DNA from: RCIO01 sp035555795
GTDB taxonomy: Bacteria > Pseudomonadota > Alphaproteobacteria > Rhizobiales > Rhizobiaceae
Direction: 5' to 3'
Assembly: GCA_035555795.1 (NCBI GenBank)
Contig: DATMGE010000050.1
Coordinates: 61,043 to 125,042, forward strand
DNA length: 64,000 nt
Part shown: in pieces, positions 8,412 to 16,342 of the stretch
Numbering within the stretch: the first letter of the stretch is position 1
How the letters are laid out: every line of letters starts with the position of its first letter
Position numbers and translations under genes: made by a program
The notes under the pieces: generated by a model
The model's input: the letters and a program-made list of their open reading frames with translations, nothing else
Database searches by the model: none
Told to the model about the DNA's origin: nothing

Positions 8412-8849
8412 TCAGGCGCTCCGTTTCGGCGGGATGGAATAGGTTCCGGTTGCATGGGCGACCGTCGCTCCATCCGCCACGATGTCGATGCTGAACACCA
8501 TCAGCGAACGACCCAGCTTGAGGATGGTGCAGTGGCCGTCTACCGGGCCGGCCGGCGCTTTGCGCATGAAATTGATGTTGAGATTGGTCGTGACCGACAG
8601 CGCGTCCGGCCCGGCATGGGAAAGCACGCAGACATAGCCGCTAATGTCGGCCAGCGTGAACAGGGAAGGGCCCGAAACGGTGTCACCCGGCCGCAGGTGG
8701 CGGTGGTCGGCATCGAGCCGCACGGTGCAGCCGCCCGGATGAACGTCCGTCACCAGATAGGCGGAAGAATCGCCGTTGAGCTGCGGATAGGCCTGCCGCA
8801 GGAAGTCGTTCACCTCGGTTGCGGTCATTACGGGCATCAAGTCCGGCAT
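8412..8849 (-). CDS. PaaI-type hotdog thioesterase
   Basis: 145-residue single hotdog domain protein of the PaaI/YiiD thioesterase group. Recognisable features are HRHLRPGDTVSGPSLFTLAD, with the usual small-residue turn and Asp in the hotdog helix, and the strand TTNLNINFMRKAP. The substrate is probably an acyl-CoA, not identifiable here. I chose the ATG at 8847-8849 because GGGGAGA precedes it at proper spacing. The frame is open to 8906. Confidence 0.8.
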   Translation of the reverse strand: MPDLMPVMTATEVNDFLRQAYPQLNGDSSAYLVTDVHPGGCTVRLDADHRHLRPGDTVSGPSLFTLADISGYVCVLSHAGPDALSVTTNLNINFMRKAPAGPVDGHCTILKLGRSLMVFSIDIVADGATVAHATGTYSIPPKRSA

Positions 8850-8978
8850 GCTTGTTCTCCCCTCGCTTCCGTTTCCGTAAGCGTCAAAGAGATTGGACGA
8901 TTTCATGTCTGGCCTTCAAGCGCCTGCGTGCTACTTATCCAGCCATCATTTCGCGATGGATGATCGGAGACGGCCGGA

Positions 8979-9422
8979 ATGAAGATGGAGCCGCGTATAT
9001 CGGTCATAACGCTCGGGGTCGACGACCTCGACCGGGCAGCCTCCTTCTATGCCGCGCTCGGACTGGACCGCCATAAAGACATCACCGACGGCGTGGCCTT
9101 CTTCCAGATGGGCGGCCTCATACTGGGCCTGTGGCCGCGCGAGGAACTTGCAAGGGATGCAGGTTATCCTGTTGCAGGCGTGGCGGAGTCCCGCACATTT
9201 TCTGGAATCGCATTCGCATACAATACGCGCACCGAAGCCGAGGTCGCGGCGATCCTGGCCCTCGCCGAAACCGCGGGCGGACGCTTGGTGAAACCCGCGA
9301 CGCGCGCCTTCTGGGGCGGGGTTCAGGGCTATTTCGAGGATACGGAGGGAAATCTGTGGGAAGTGGCCCACAATCCCGATTTCCCCATCGATGCGGAAGG
9401 GCGGATATCGCTGCCGGCATGA
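8979..9422 (+). CDS. VOC (glyoxalase/bleomycin-resistance fold) family protein
   Basis: 147 residues with two beta-alpha-beta-beta-beta modules: ISVITLGVDDLDRAASFYAALG at the N-terminus and GYFEDTEGNLWEVAHNPDF near the C-terminus. The C-terminal Glu of LWEVAHN is at the usual metal-ligand position. Enzyme or binding specificity cannot be assigned. It is translationally coupled to the next gene through an ATGA overlap. Confidence 0.85.
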   Translation: MKMEPRISVITLGVDDLDRAASFYAALGLDRHKDITDGVAFFQMGGLILGLWPREELARDAGYPVAGVAESRTFSGIAFAYNTRTEAEVAAILALAETAGGRLVKPATRAFWGGVQGYFEDTEGNLWEVAHNPDFPIDAEGRISLPA

Positions 9423-9868
9423 ACCACGATCGCTACGACGACGACTATATCGCCGACATCCTGGCCCGTACGAAGACGATCGCGGTGGTGGGCGCGTCGG
9501 CGAACCCATCGCGACCCTCCCATGGCGTGATGCAGTTCCTCGTCGCCCAGGGCTATGAGATCTACCCGGTCAATCCGGGCCATGCGGGCGCGCAGATCCT
9601 TGGGCGGCAGGTATATGCGCGGCTGGCCGACGTGCCTGTCGCGATCGACATGGTGGATGTCTTCAGGGCATCGGCCGCGGTCGGCGGCGTGGTCGACGAA
9701 GCCCTGGCGCTCGATCCGCTTCCTCGTGTGATCTGGACCCAGCTTGGCGTGCGCGACGATGGCGCCGCGGCCCGTGCGGAGAAGGCGGGCGTTCAGGTGG
9801 TGATGAACCGCTGCCCGAAAATCGAGATATCCAGGCTGGGCGGTCCGATCCGGATGCGGCCGGGCTGA
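9419..9868 (+). CDS. CoA-binding domain protein (YccU-like)
   Basis: 149-residue stand-alone CoA-binding Rossmann domain, as in the N-terminal part of succinyl-CoA synthetase alpha. Family features are KTIAVVGASANPSRPSHGVM, EIYPVNPG and MVDVFR, with VVMNRCPKIEISRL at the end. Its role is unknown. The ATG overlaps the preceding VOC stop (ATGA), so the pair is one transcription unit. It is convergent with nothing and followed by two hairpins before metY. Confidence 0.88.
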   Translation: MNHDRYDDDYIADILARTKTIAVVGASANPSRPSHGVMQFLVAQGYEIYPVNPGHAGAQILGRQVYARLADVPVAIDMVDVFRASAAVGGVVDEALALDPLPRVIWTQLGVRDDGAAARAEKAGVQVVMNRCPKIEISRLGGPIRMRPG

Positions 9869-9879
9869 GGAGAAGATTC

Positions 9880-9938
9880 CCGCCCGCAGGCCGGGCGGCG
9901 ACTTTCGTTCCGTCGCGGGCGATGCCCGGCGAACGAAA
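9880..9938 (+). other. Two hairpins in the gap before metY
   Basis: Hairpin 1 (9880-9898) pairs CCGCCC with GGGCGG just after the stop of the CoA-binding protein and is probably a terminator. Hairpin 2 pairs TTTCGTTC (9903-9910) with GAACGAAA (9931-9938) around an inner GGGC/GCCC stem (9917-9927). It could be a leader element of metY. I looked for a SAM-II-like consensus and did not recognise one. Confidence 0.45.
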
Positions 9939-10006
9939 ATCTTTGCAGCGCAGACCAAGTCCGGCGATGATCGGCAACCAGATTTCCAGGCAGGTGGGAG
10001 GAAAGA

Positions 10007-11290
10007 ATGAACCAGCGTACCCCAGGCTTCGACACGCTCGCAGTACATGCCGGCGCAAAGCCGGACCCAACGACAGGCGCGCGCATCACGCCGATATACC
10101 AGACGACGGCCTATGTGTTCGAAAGCCCGGATCATGCGGCGTCGCTGTTCGGCCTCAAGGCGTTCGGCAACATCTACACCCGCATCATGAACCCGACGCA
10201 GGCAGTGCTGGAGGAACGGCTGGCCGCGCTCGAGGGCGGCACGGCGGCGCTGGTGACCGCATCCGGCCATGCCGCTCAGCTTCTCGTCTTCCACACGCTG
10301 ATGCAGTCGGGCGACAATTTCGTCGCCGCGCGCAAGCTCTATGGCGGCTCCATCAACCAGTTCGGCCATTCGTTCCGCAATTTCGGCTGGGAGGTTCGTT
10401 GGGGCGACACCGACGATCCGGCGAGCTTCGAGAAGCAGATCGATGCCCGCACCCGCGCCATCTTCGTGGAAAGCCTTGCCAATCCGGGCGGAACCTTCGT
10501 CGATATCGCCGCGATCAGCGCCATTGCGCAGCGCCATGGCATTCCGCTCATCGTCGATAATACGATGGCGAGCCCCTATCTGCTGCGCCCGATCGAGCAT
10601 GGCGCGGACATTGTCGTGCATTCGCTGACCAAGTTCGTCGGCGGCCACGGCAATTCGATGGGCGGCGCGATCGTCGACGCCGGCACCTTCGACTGGTCGA
10701 AGAGTGGCAACTATCCGATGCTGTCTGCGCCGCGCGAGGAATATGGCGGCCTCATCCTGCACGAAGCGCTGGGCAACATCGCCTTCGCCATCGCCTGCCG
10801 CGTGCTGGGCCTGCGCGATTTCGGCCCGTCCATTTCGCCATTCAACGCTTTCCTGATCCTGACCGGCGCGGAGACCCTGCCGCTCAGGATGCAGCGCCAC
10901 TGCGACAATGCGCTGAAAGTGGCCGAATGGCTGTCGGCGCATCCCAAGATCGCGTGGGTTTCCTATCCCGGCCTGCCCGGCGATCCCAACCACGCCCTGC
11001 AGCAGCGCTATTCGCCCAAGGGGGCAGGCGCCGTCTTCACCTTCGGCGTCAAGGGCGGCTACGAGGCCGGCATCGGCGTGGTCCAGAACGTGAAGCTGTT
11101 CTCGCATCTGGCCAATATCGGCGATACGCGCTCGCTGATCATCCATCCCTCGTCCACCACCCATCGGCAGCTCTCCGCCGAGCAGCAGACGGCGGCGGGC
11201 GCGGGACCTGACGTGATCCGCCTGTCCATCGGCATCGAGGATGTCGCCGACATCATCGCCGACCTGGAACAGGCGCTCGAAAAGGTTTGA
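10007..11290 (+). CDS. metY: O-acetylhomoserine sulfhydrylase (PLP enzyme)
   Basis: Forms homocysteine from an acylated homoserine and sulfide in methionine biosynthesis. The 427-residue length is typical of the OAH sulfhydrylase branch of the Cys/Met PLP family. It has the schiff-base lysine in HSLTKFVGGHG (Lys209), the TTAYVFES N-terminal segment, NIYTRIMNPT for phosphate contacts and ESLANPGG. GGTGGGAGG precedes the ATG. OAH specificity is favoured by length and motif, but the close O-succinylhomoserine enzyme (MetZ) cannot be excluded from sequence reading alone. Confidence 0.92.
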   Translation: MNQRTPGFDTLAVHAGAKPDPTTGARITPIYQTTAYVFESPDHAASLFGLKAFGNIYTRIMNPTQAVLEERLAALEGGTAALVTASGHAAQLLVFHTLMQSGDNFVAARKLYGGSINQFGHSFRNFGWEVRWGDTDDPASFEKQIDARTRAIFVESLANPGGTFVDIAAISAIAQRHGIPLIVDNTMASPYLLRPIEHGADIVVHSLTKFVGGHGNSMGGAIVDAGTFDWSKSGNYPMLSAPREEYGGLILHEALGNIAFAIACRVLGLRDFGPSISPFNAFLILTGAETLPLRMQRHCDNALKVAEWLSAHPKIAWVSYPGLPGDPNHALQQRYSPKGAGAVFTFGVKGGYEAGIGVVQNVKLFSHLANIGDTRSLIIHPSSTTHRQLSAEQQTAAGAGPDVIRLSIGIEDVADIIADLEQALEKV

Positions 11291-11293
11291 GCC

Positions 11294-11644
11294 ATGTATG
11301 CCAGCCATATGGTTGGCCTGACGCCGTCGGGCATCGAGCCGGAGGAGAGCGCTCCTCCGGCCGAACGCGTGATTTCCGGCCAGCCCCGTTTCCGCAGCTG
11401 GAATGTGGAGGAGGCATCCGGCGGGCTCCATGCCGGCATATGGGAAGCGACGCCGGGCAAGTGGCGAATTTCCTATGACGAATGGGAATTCTGCCACATC
11501 CTGTCGGGCGTATCGGTCATAGCCGAGGATGGCGGCGAAGCCCGCACGGTGAAGGCCGGCGACAGCTTCATCCTGCGACCCGGCTTCAAGGGAAGCTGGG
11601 AAGTCCTTGAAACGACTCGCAAGGAATATGTGATCAGGCTGTGA
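11294..11644 (+). CDS. Cupin domain protein (DUF861/cupin_3 type)
   Basis: 116-residue single cupin: GIWEATPGKWRISYDEWEFCHILSGVSVI and DSFILRPGFKGSWEVLE. This matches the small cupin_3 group related to ureidoglycine aminohydrolase-like folds. Substrate and metal are unknown. It begins three bases after the metY stop and is very probably cotranscribed with it. Confidence 0.82.
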   Translation: MYASHMVGLTPSGIEPEESAPPAERVISGQPRFRSWNVEEASGGLHAGIWEATPGKWRISYDEWEFCHILSGVSVIAEDGGEARTVKAGDSFILRPGFKGSWEVLETTRKEYVIRL

Positions 11645-11653
11645 GGCTTGATG

Positions 11654-12901
11654 TCACCACTGGCACGTCAGCCGTTCCAACCCATGGAAATGATAGCTGT
11701 CGCGATAATGCGGTGGGGTGGCTAGCCTGAGGCCGGGCAGCCGTTCGAACAGGACCGCGAGCGCGATCTGCAATTCCAGCCGTGCCAGCGGCGCGCCGAC
11801 GCAGAAATGGATGCCGGCACCGAAAGTCACGTTCTTCTGGTCGGCGCGATGCGGCGCGAATGTATCCGGATTGCCGAATGCAAGCGGATCGCGATTGGCG
11901 GCGCCGAGCAGCAGGCCGATCTTCTCGCCGGCCTGAACCGTCACGCCCTCCGGCAGGTCCGTCATGTCATAGGCGTAGCGCGTGAACATATGCAGCGGTG
12001 CGTCGAAGCGGAGGCATTCCTCGACCGTCGCGGCTGCCGCCTCACGCGTGGCGAAGAAGCGACGCGGGTCGCCGCCGGCGCAAAGCATGGCCAGCACTGC
12101 ATTGCCGATCTGGTGCACCGTCGCTTCGTGGCCGGCATTCAGCAGCAGGATGGCGGATGACACCAGTTCGGCCGGCGTCAGCCGCTCGCCATCGTCATGG
12201 GCGGCGACGAGCACGCTCAGCAGATCGTCGCCGGGTTCGGCGCGGCGAAGGTCGGCATGGTGGCCGATGAACGCGCTGAAAGCCTGTGCGGAAGCATCGG
12301 CACGCTCCTGCACCACGCGGCTCGGCTGGTGCATATACATGCGAACCATGTCGTTCGACCACGCCACGAGTTGCGGGCCGGTTTCACGCGGCACGCCCAT
12401 CATTTCGGCGATGATGGTGGCGGGGATCGGCGTGGCAAAGGCGGGGATGAGATCGATGCCCCGCGCGTCCTCGAAGCCGTCGATCAGTTCATGCGCCAGC
12501 GCTTCGATGCGCGGGCGCATCCGCTCGACCTGACGTGATACGAAGGCGCGGTTCACCAGCATGCGCAGGCGGGTGTGGGCCGGCGGCTCCAGCTCAAGCA
12601 GCGAGCTGGCTTCCACGGCGTCGAAATGGGAAAGATGCGCGCGGTTCGTCCCGGCGGGAAAGTTGCTGTAGCCGCCCGGCCGTTCGCGGCCGAGACGCCG
12701 GTCCCGCAGCAGTCGGTCGACGTCGCTATATCCCGCAAAGCACCAGATGCCGTAATCCTCCCAAAGGAAGGCACGGGCATGTTCGTGCATGAAGGCGTAG
12801 GCCGCGTAAGGGTTCTGCACGAAGGCCGGTTCGCGCGGATCGAGGCGCAGGCGCCGCGTGCCGGGGTTGAAATGCAGATAGGGAAGGGGCCTCATCCGCA
12901 T
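11654..12901 (-). CDS. Cytochrome P450
   Basis: 415-residue soluble bacterial P450 (class I type, needing separate ferredoxin partners, none of which are nearby). Heme-binding segment FGAGIHFCVGAPLARLE with the proximal Cys367. I-helix oxygen-activation motif NAGHEAT (255-261; the usual acidic residue and Thr261 are present). K-helix ExxR at 295-298 (EECLR). It is convergent with the metY-cupin unit, 9 bases apart. The substrate is unknown. Confidence 0.95.
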   Translation of the reverse strand: MRMRPLPYLHFNPGTRRLRLDPREPAFVQNPYAAYAFMHEHARAFLWEDYGIWCFAGYSDVDRLLRDRRLGRERPGGYSNFPAGTNRAHLSHFDAVEASSLLELEPPAHTRLRMLVNRAFVSRQVERMRPRIEALAHELIDGFEDARGIDLIPAFATPIPATIIAEMMGVPRETGPQLVAWSNDMVRMYMHQPSRVVQERADASAQAFSAFIGHHADLRRAEPGDDLLSVLVAAHDDGERLTPAELVSSAILLLNAGHEATVHQIGNAVLAMLCAGGDPRRFFATREAAAATVEECLRFDAPLHMFTRYAYDMTDLPEGVTVQAGEKIGLLLGAANRDPLAFGNPDTFAPHRADQKNVTFGAGIHFCVGAPLARLELQIALAVLFERLPGLRLATPPHYRDSYHFHGLERLTCQW

Positions 12902-12967
12902 CTCTATGGACCGATCCGGCGCTGTGCGAAAGCGTCGGATCGGCGCGTCGGTGCGCGATGCCGGCGC

Positions 12968-13690
12968 TTATCCGTGGCAACGCGGCGGCAGGGGGCGCCA
13001 GCCATGCTCGGCTTCGCGCAGTTTCACCGTGCGCGAATAGGTTTCGTAGCGCGGCGGGGTGCGGTGCACGCGCTTTTCCGCCGGGCGGATCAGCACCTGC
13101 TCCAGCACTTTGTCATATTGCGCCGGCACCACATAGCGCTCCTTGCGCGGCGGCGACACCATCACCTTGCGCGTCTCATAGCCCCATTGCGCCGGGATCG
13201 TTTCACGGACGACGCGCTCCGGCTGGATCACCACATGCTTGGCCACGGTCCTGTAGACCGGCGGCCGCTTGATCTTGCACAGGACCTTGCGGCCCTTGAT
13301 GATGCGCCATTCCCACGCATAGCCGCCTTCCGAGACCAGCACTTTCTTGTGAACGACATCGGTTACGGCGGGGATCACGCGCGCTACCGTGCGTGCGGGC
13401 GAAACCATCACCTTTTCCTTCTGATAGGCATATTCGGCCGGGATGACCTCCCAGCGCTCCGTTGCCGGCCGCACCAGCACCTTGCGCTCTCGCGTGCCGT
13501 AGACCGGCGGAATGATCTCGACCTGCTTGCTGCCGGGGTCGACCATCATGGTTTCGCGGATCGTATCGTAGACCGCCGGGCGGTCGATCCGCTCATAGCA
13601 ATTGGCCCCATAGCCGCCGGCAATGCTCTGGGTGCCGGTGGCAAGAATTGCCATTGACGACACCAGGAATTTTCCAAGATATGCAGACAT
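12968..13690 (-). CDS. Secreted protein with eight 23-residue repeats, unknown function
   Basis: 240 residues: a Sec signal peptide (about 1-25), then eight tandem repeats from residue 38. Each begins P(A/P)xY or W, has a central V-x-V/I-x-P and ends in I/V. Seven repeats are exactly 23 residues. The fourth (107-142) carries a 13-residue insertion. The repeats are rich in Arg/Lys and Val and predict extended strands, suggesting a periplasmic or surface fibre-like protein. I do not recognise an enzyme. Similar degenerate repeats occur as N-terminal parts of some alphaproteobacterial envelope proteins, but here they make up the whole protein. I chose the ATG at 13688-13690 since it opens the signal peptide. 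Confidence 0.65.
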   Translation of the reverse strand: MSAYLGKFLVSSMAILATGTQSIAGGYGANCYERIDRPAVYDTIRETMMVDPGSKQVEIIPPVYGTRERKVLVRPATERWEVIPAEYAYQKEKVMVSPARTVARVIPAVTDVVHKKVLVSEGGYAWEWRIIKGRKVLCKIKRPPVYRTVAKHVVIQPERVVRETIPAQWGYETRKVMVSPPRKERYVVPAQYDKVLEQVLIRPAEKRVHRTPPRYETYSRTVKLREAEHGWRPLPPRCHG

Positions 13691-13925
13691 TGTCCCCAAG
13701 CGCCAAAGTCGAAACGCGCAAGTTGCTTGTCTGAGCCAAGCAATAAAGCGTCCCGCCACATCCGGCGAAGGGATTCGCGCAGCGTCCTTAACGCTCAAGG
13801 TTAACCGACGGCTTTGCGCGCTGGCCTTGCACAAGGCCGAAGCGGCATCCTATCTAGCGGTAACAGTCCACGATTCCGCCCCATTCAGGCGGTGCGATCC
13901 CACCAGCCGCTCCCAGAGGACCGAC

Positions 13926-14558
13926 ATGAGAGACCCTATCGAAACCTACATGAACCTCGTGCCGATGGTCGTCGAGCAGACCAATCGCGGCGAGCGCGCC
14001 TACGACATCTTCTCGCGCCTGCTCAAGGAGCGCATCATCTTCATCACGGGCCCGGTCGAGGACGGCATGGCGACGCTGGTCTGCGCGCAGCTTCTCTTCC
14101 TCGAGGCGGAGAACCCCAAGAAGGAAATCAGCCTCTACATCAACTCGCCCGGCGGCGTGGTGACGAGCGGCATGGCGATCTACGACACGATGCAGTTCAT
14201 CAAGCCGGCGGTGTCCACGCTCTGCGTCGGGCAGGCGGCCTCGATGGGCTCGCTCCTGCTCACCGCCGGCCACAAGGATATGCGCTTCGCCACGCCGAAT
14301 GCGCGAATCATGGTGCACCAGCCCTCCGGCGGCTTCCAGGGTCAGGCCTCGGACATCGAGCGCCACGCCCAGGACATCATCAAGCTGAAGCGCCGCCTCA
14401 ACGAGGTCTATGTGCAGCACACCGGCAAGGATTACGAGACGATCGAGCGCACACTCGACCGCGATCACTTCATGACTGCCGAGGAAGCGCGGGACTTTGG
14501 CCTCATCGACAAGGTCATCACCTCGCGTGAGGCCATGGAAGCCGCGACCCAGTCTTGA
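13926..14558 (+). CDS. clpP: ATP-dependent Clp protease proteolytic subunit
   Basis: Serine protease that forms the degradation chamber used by ClpX and ClpA. 210 residues with the catalytic triad Ser106 (GQAASMGS), His131 (MVHQPSGG) and Asp180 (LDRDHFM). The propeptide is short. It begins the conserved clpP-clpX-lon-hup block. A 235-base gap upstream separates it from the divergent repeat protein. Confidence 0.98.
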   Translation: MRDPIETYMNLVPMVVEQTNRGERAYDIFSRLLKERIIFITGPVEDGMATLVCAQLLFLEAENPKKEISLYINSPGGVVTSGMAIYDTMQFIKPAVSTLCVGQAASMGSLLLTAGHKDMRFATPNARIMVHQPSGGFQGQASDIERHAQDIIKLKRRLNEVYVQHTGKDYETIERTLDRDHFMTAEEARDFGLIDKVITSREAMEAATQS

Positions 14559-14590
14559 TTCGGCTTCGGGCCGGACTGACATGTTTTTGA

Positions 14591-14627
14591 GATGCAGCGT
14601 ATCAATTCCGACACAATTTGCTGCATC
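14591..14627. repeat. 8-bp inverted repeat in the clpP-clpX gap
   Basis: GATGCAGC (14591-14598) and GCTGCATC (14620-14627) are perfect inverted arms 21 bases apart, about 33 bases after the clpP stop. It may be a weak hairpin separating clpP from clpX or a regulatory site in the 251-base gap. The rest of the gap shows no gene. Confidence 0.4.
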
Positions 14628-14809
14628 GTCGGGATTTGCGGCGCGCGGCATTAAGCCTATGGTGACGGAGCCAACCTAGGCTTCGACAGCGAATCGAGGT
14701 CGTTGCCGTTGCTTCCGATTTGTGTTTCGTTCGGAAGCGGCGGGTATACGGAACGGCTTCGAACGTCGCGATGTCGGGTCTGCCGACGGGTACTGAAAGG
14801 ACGTACGAC

Positions 14810-16081
14810 ATGAGCAAGATCAGCAACGGCGGTGGCGATTCCAAGAACACGCTGTACTGCTCGTTCTGCGGCAAGAGCCAGCACGAAGTGCGCAAGCTGA
14901 TCGCCGGCCCCACCGTGTTCATCTGCGATGAATGCGTCGAACTGTGCATGGACATCATCCGCGAGGAGAACAAGACCTCGATGGTGAAGTCGCGGGAGGG
15001 CGTGCCCACCCCGCAGGAAATCCTCACGGTTCTGGATGACTATGTCATCGGCCAGCCTTACGCCAAGCGCGTGCTGTCTGTCGCGGTTCACAACCATTAC
15101 AAGCGCCTGGCGCACGCGTCGAAGAACAACGACGTCGAACTGGCCAAGTCCAACATCCTGCTGATCGGCCCGACCGGCTGCGGCAAGACGCTGCTCGCGC
15201 AGACGCTTGCCCGCATCATCGACGTGCCCTTCACCATGGCCGATGCGACCACGCTGACCGAGGCGGGCTATGTCGGCGAGGATGTCGAGAACATCATCCT
15301 GAAGCTGCTCCAGGCCGCCGACTACAATGTCGAGCGGGCGCAGCGCGGCATCGTCTATATCGACGAGATCGACAAGATTTCCCGCAAGTCGGACAATCCC
15401 TCGATCACCCGCGACGTGTCGGGCGAGGGCGTCCAGCAGGCGCTGCTCAAGATCATGGAAGGCACCGTCGCCTCCGTGCCGCCGCAGGGCGGGCGCAAGC
15501 ATCCGCAGCAGGAGTTCCTGCAGGTCGACACGGCCAACATCCTGTTCATCTGCGGCGGTGCCTTTGCCGGCCTCGACAAGATCATCTCCGACCGTGGCCG
15601 CAAGACCTCGATCGGCTTCGGCGCGACTGTCGCCTCGCCGGAAGAGCGCCGCACCGGCGATCTGTTCCGGCAGGTCGAGCCCGAGGACCTGCTGAAGTTC
15701 GGCCTCATCCCCGAATTCGTCGGCCGCCTGCCGGTGCTTGCCACGCTGGAGGATCTCGACGAGGCCGCGCTGATCCAGATCCTGACCGAGCCCAAGAATG
15801 CGCTGGTGAAGCAGTATCAGCGGCTGTTCGAGATGGAGAATGTCGAGCTTTCCTTCCATGAGAACGCGCTGTCGGCGATCGCCAAGCGCGCCATCGAGCG
15901 CAAGACCGGCGCGCGCGGCCTGCGTTCCATCATGGAATCGATCCTGCTCGACACCATGTTCGAACTGCCTGCGCTGGAAGGCGTTCAGGAAGTCGTGATC
16001 TCCGACGATGTGGTCGATGGCAATGCCCGTCCGCTCTACATCTATGCGGAGCGCGAGAAGGAAAAGGGCAGCGTCGCCTGA
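14810..16081 (+). CDS. clpX: ClpX unfoldase, ATP-binding subunit of Clp protease
   Basis: AAA+ unfoldase that feeds substrates to ClpP. 423 residues: N-terminal zinc-binding domain with Cys17, Cys20, Cys39 and Cys42, Walker A GPTGCGKT (120-127), Walker B IVYIDEIDKI and the sensor and arginine-finger segments ISRKSDNPSITRDVSGEGVQ and RIPEFVGRLP-like (LIPEFVGRLP). I chose the ATG at 14810. The frame is open upstream to 14720, but that part lacks family similarity. Confidence 0.98.
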   Translation: MSKISNGGGDSKNTLYCSFCGKSQHEVRKLIAGPTVFICDECVELCMDIIREENKTSMVKSREGVPTPQEILTVLDDYVIGQPYAKRVLSVAVHNHYKRLAHASKNNDVELAKSNILLIGPTGCGKTLLAQTLARIIDVPFTMADATTLTEAGYVGEDVENIILKLLQAADYNVERAQRGIVYIDEIDKISRKSDNPSITRDVSGEGVQQALLKIMEGTVASVPPQGGRKHPQQEFLQVDTANILFICGGAFAGLDKIISDRGRKTSIGFGATVASPEERRTGDLFRQVEPEDLLKFGLIPEFVGRLPVLATLEDLDEAALIQILTEPKNALVKQYQRLFEMENVELSFHENALSAIAKRAIERKTGARGLRSIMESILLDTMFELPALEGVQEVVISDDVVDGNARPLYIYAEREKEKGSVA

Positions 16082-16107
16082 TCCCGACTGCGGGAATGTG
16101 AATAAAC

Positions 16108-16138
16108 GTCCGCGACGGCTGTGAAGGCCGTCGCGGAC
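16108..16138 (+). terminator. Perfect 12-bp hairpin after clpX
   Basis: GTCCGCGACGGC (16108-16119) pairs with GCCGTCGCGGAC (16127-16138) around a 7-base loop, 27 bases after the clpX stop. The following sequence is only moderately T-rich (GCTTCGTTT). The rest of the 261-base gap to lon holds the lon promoter, in which I could not fix elements. Confidence 0.6.
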
Positions 16139-16342
16139 GCTTCGTTTGGCGGATGAAACCGCCCTCGGGCTGTCATGATGTCGGCCCTTGATCTTTGCCC
16201 CGCGTGACGCCAACTAACGACTATCGGACCGGCGCCCCGCGTGCTGGTGACATCCGAATGGATGGATAGGCGCGGGACAATGCCGGGGCTACAATGAGAT
16301 TCGTGGCCGGCCGTCTGGCGGCTGCGAAAGAAAGGTTGGACT

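Noticed and set aside
9869..10006. SAM-II riboswitch before metY
   Set aside because: Expected from rhizobial met genes, but the pseudoknot consensus was not recognisable. Only GC-rich hairpins are present.
9329..11497. Long minus-strand frame opposite the CoA-binding protein, metY and cupin genes
   Set aside because: It is a shadow of three recognised plus-strand genes. The product is Arg/His/Asp-rich without family motifs.
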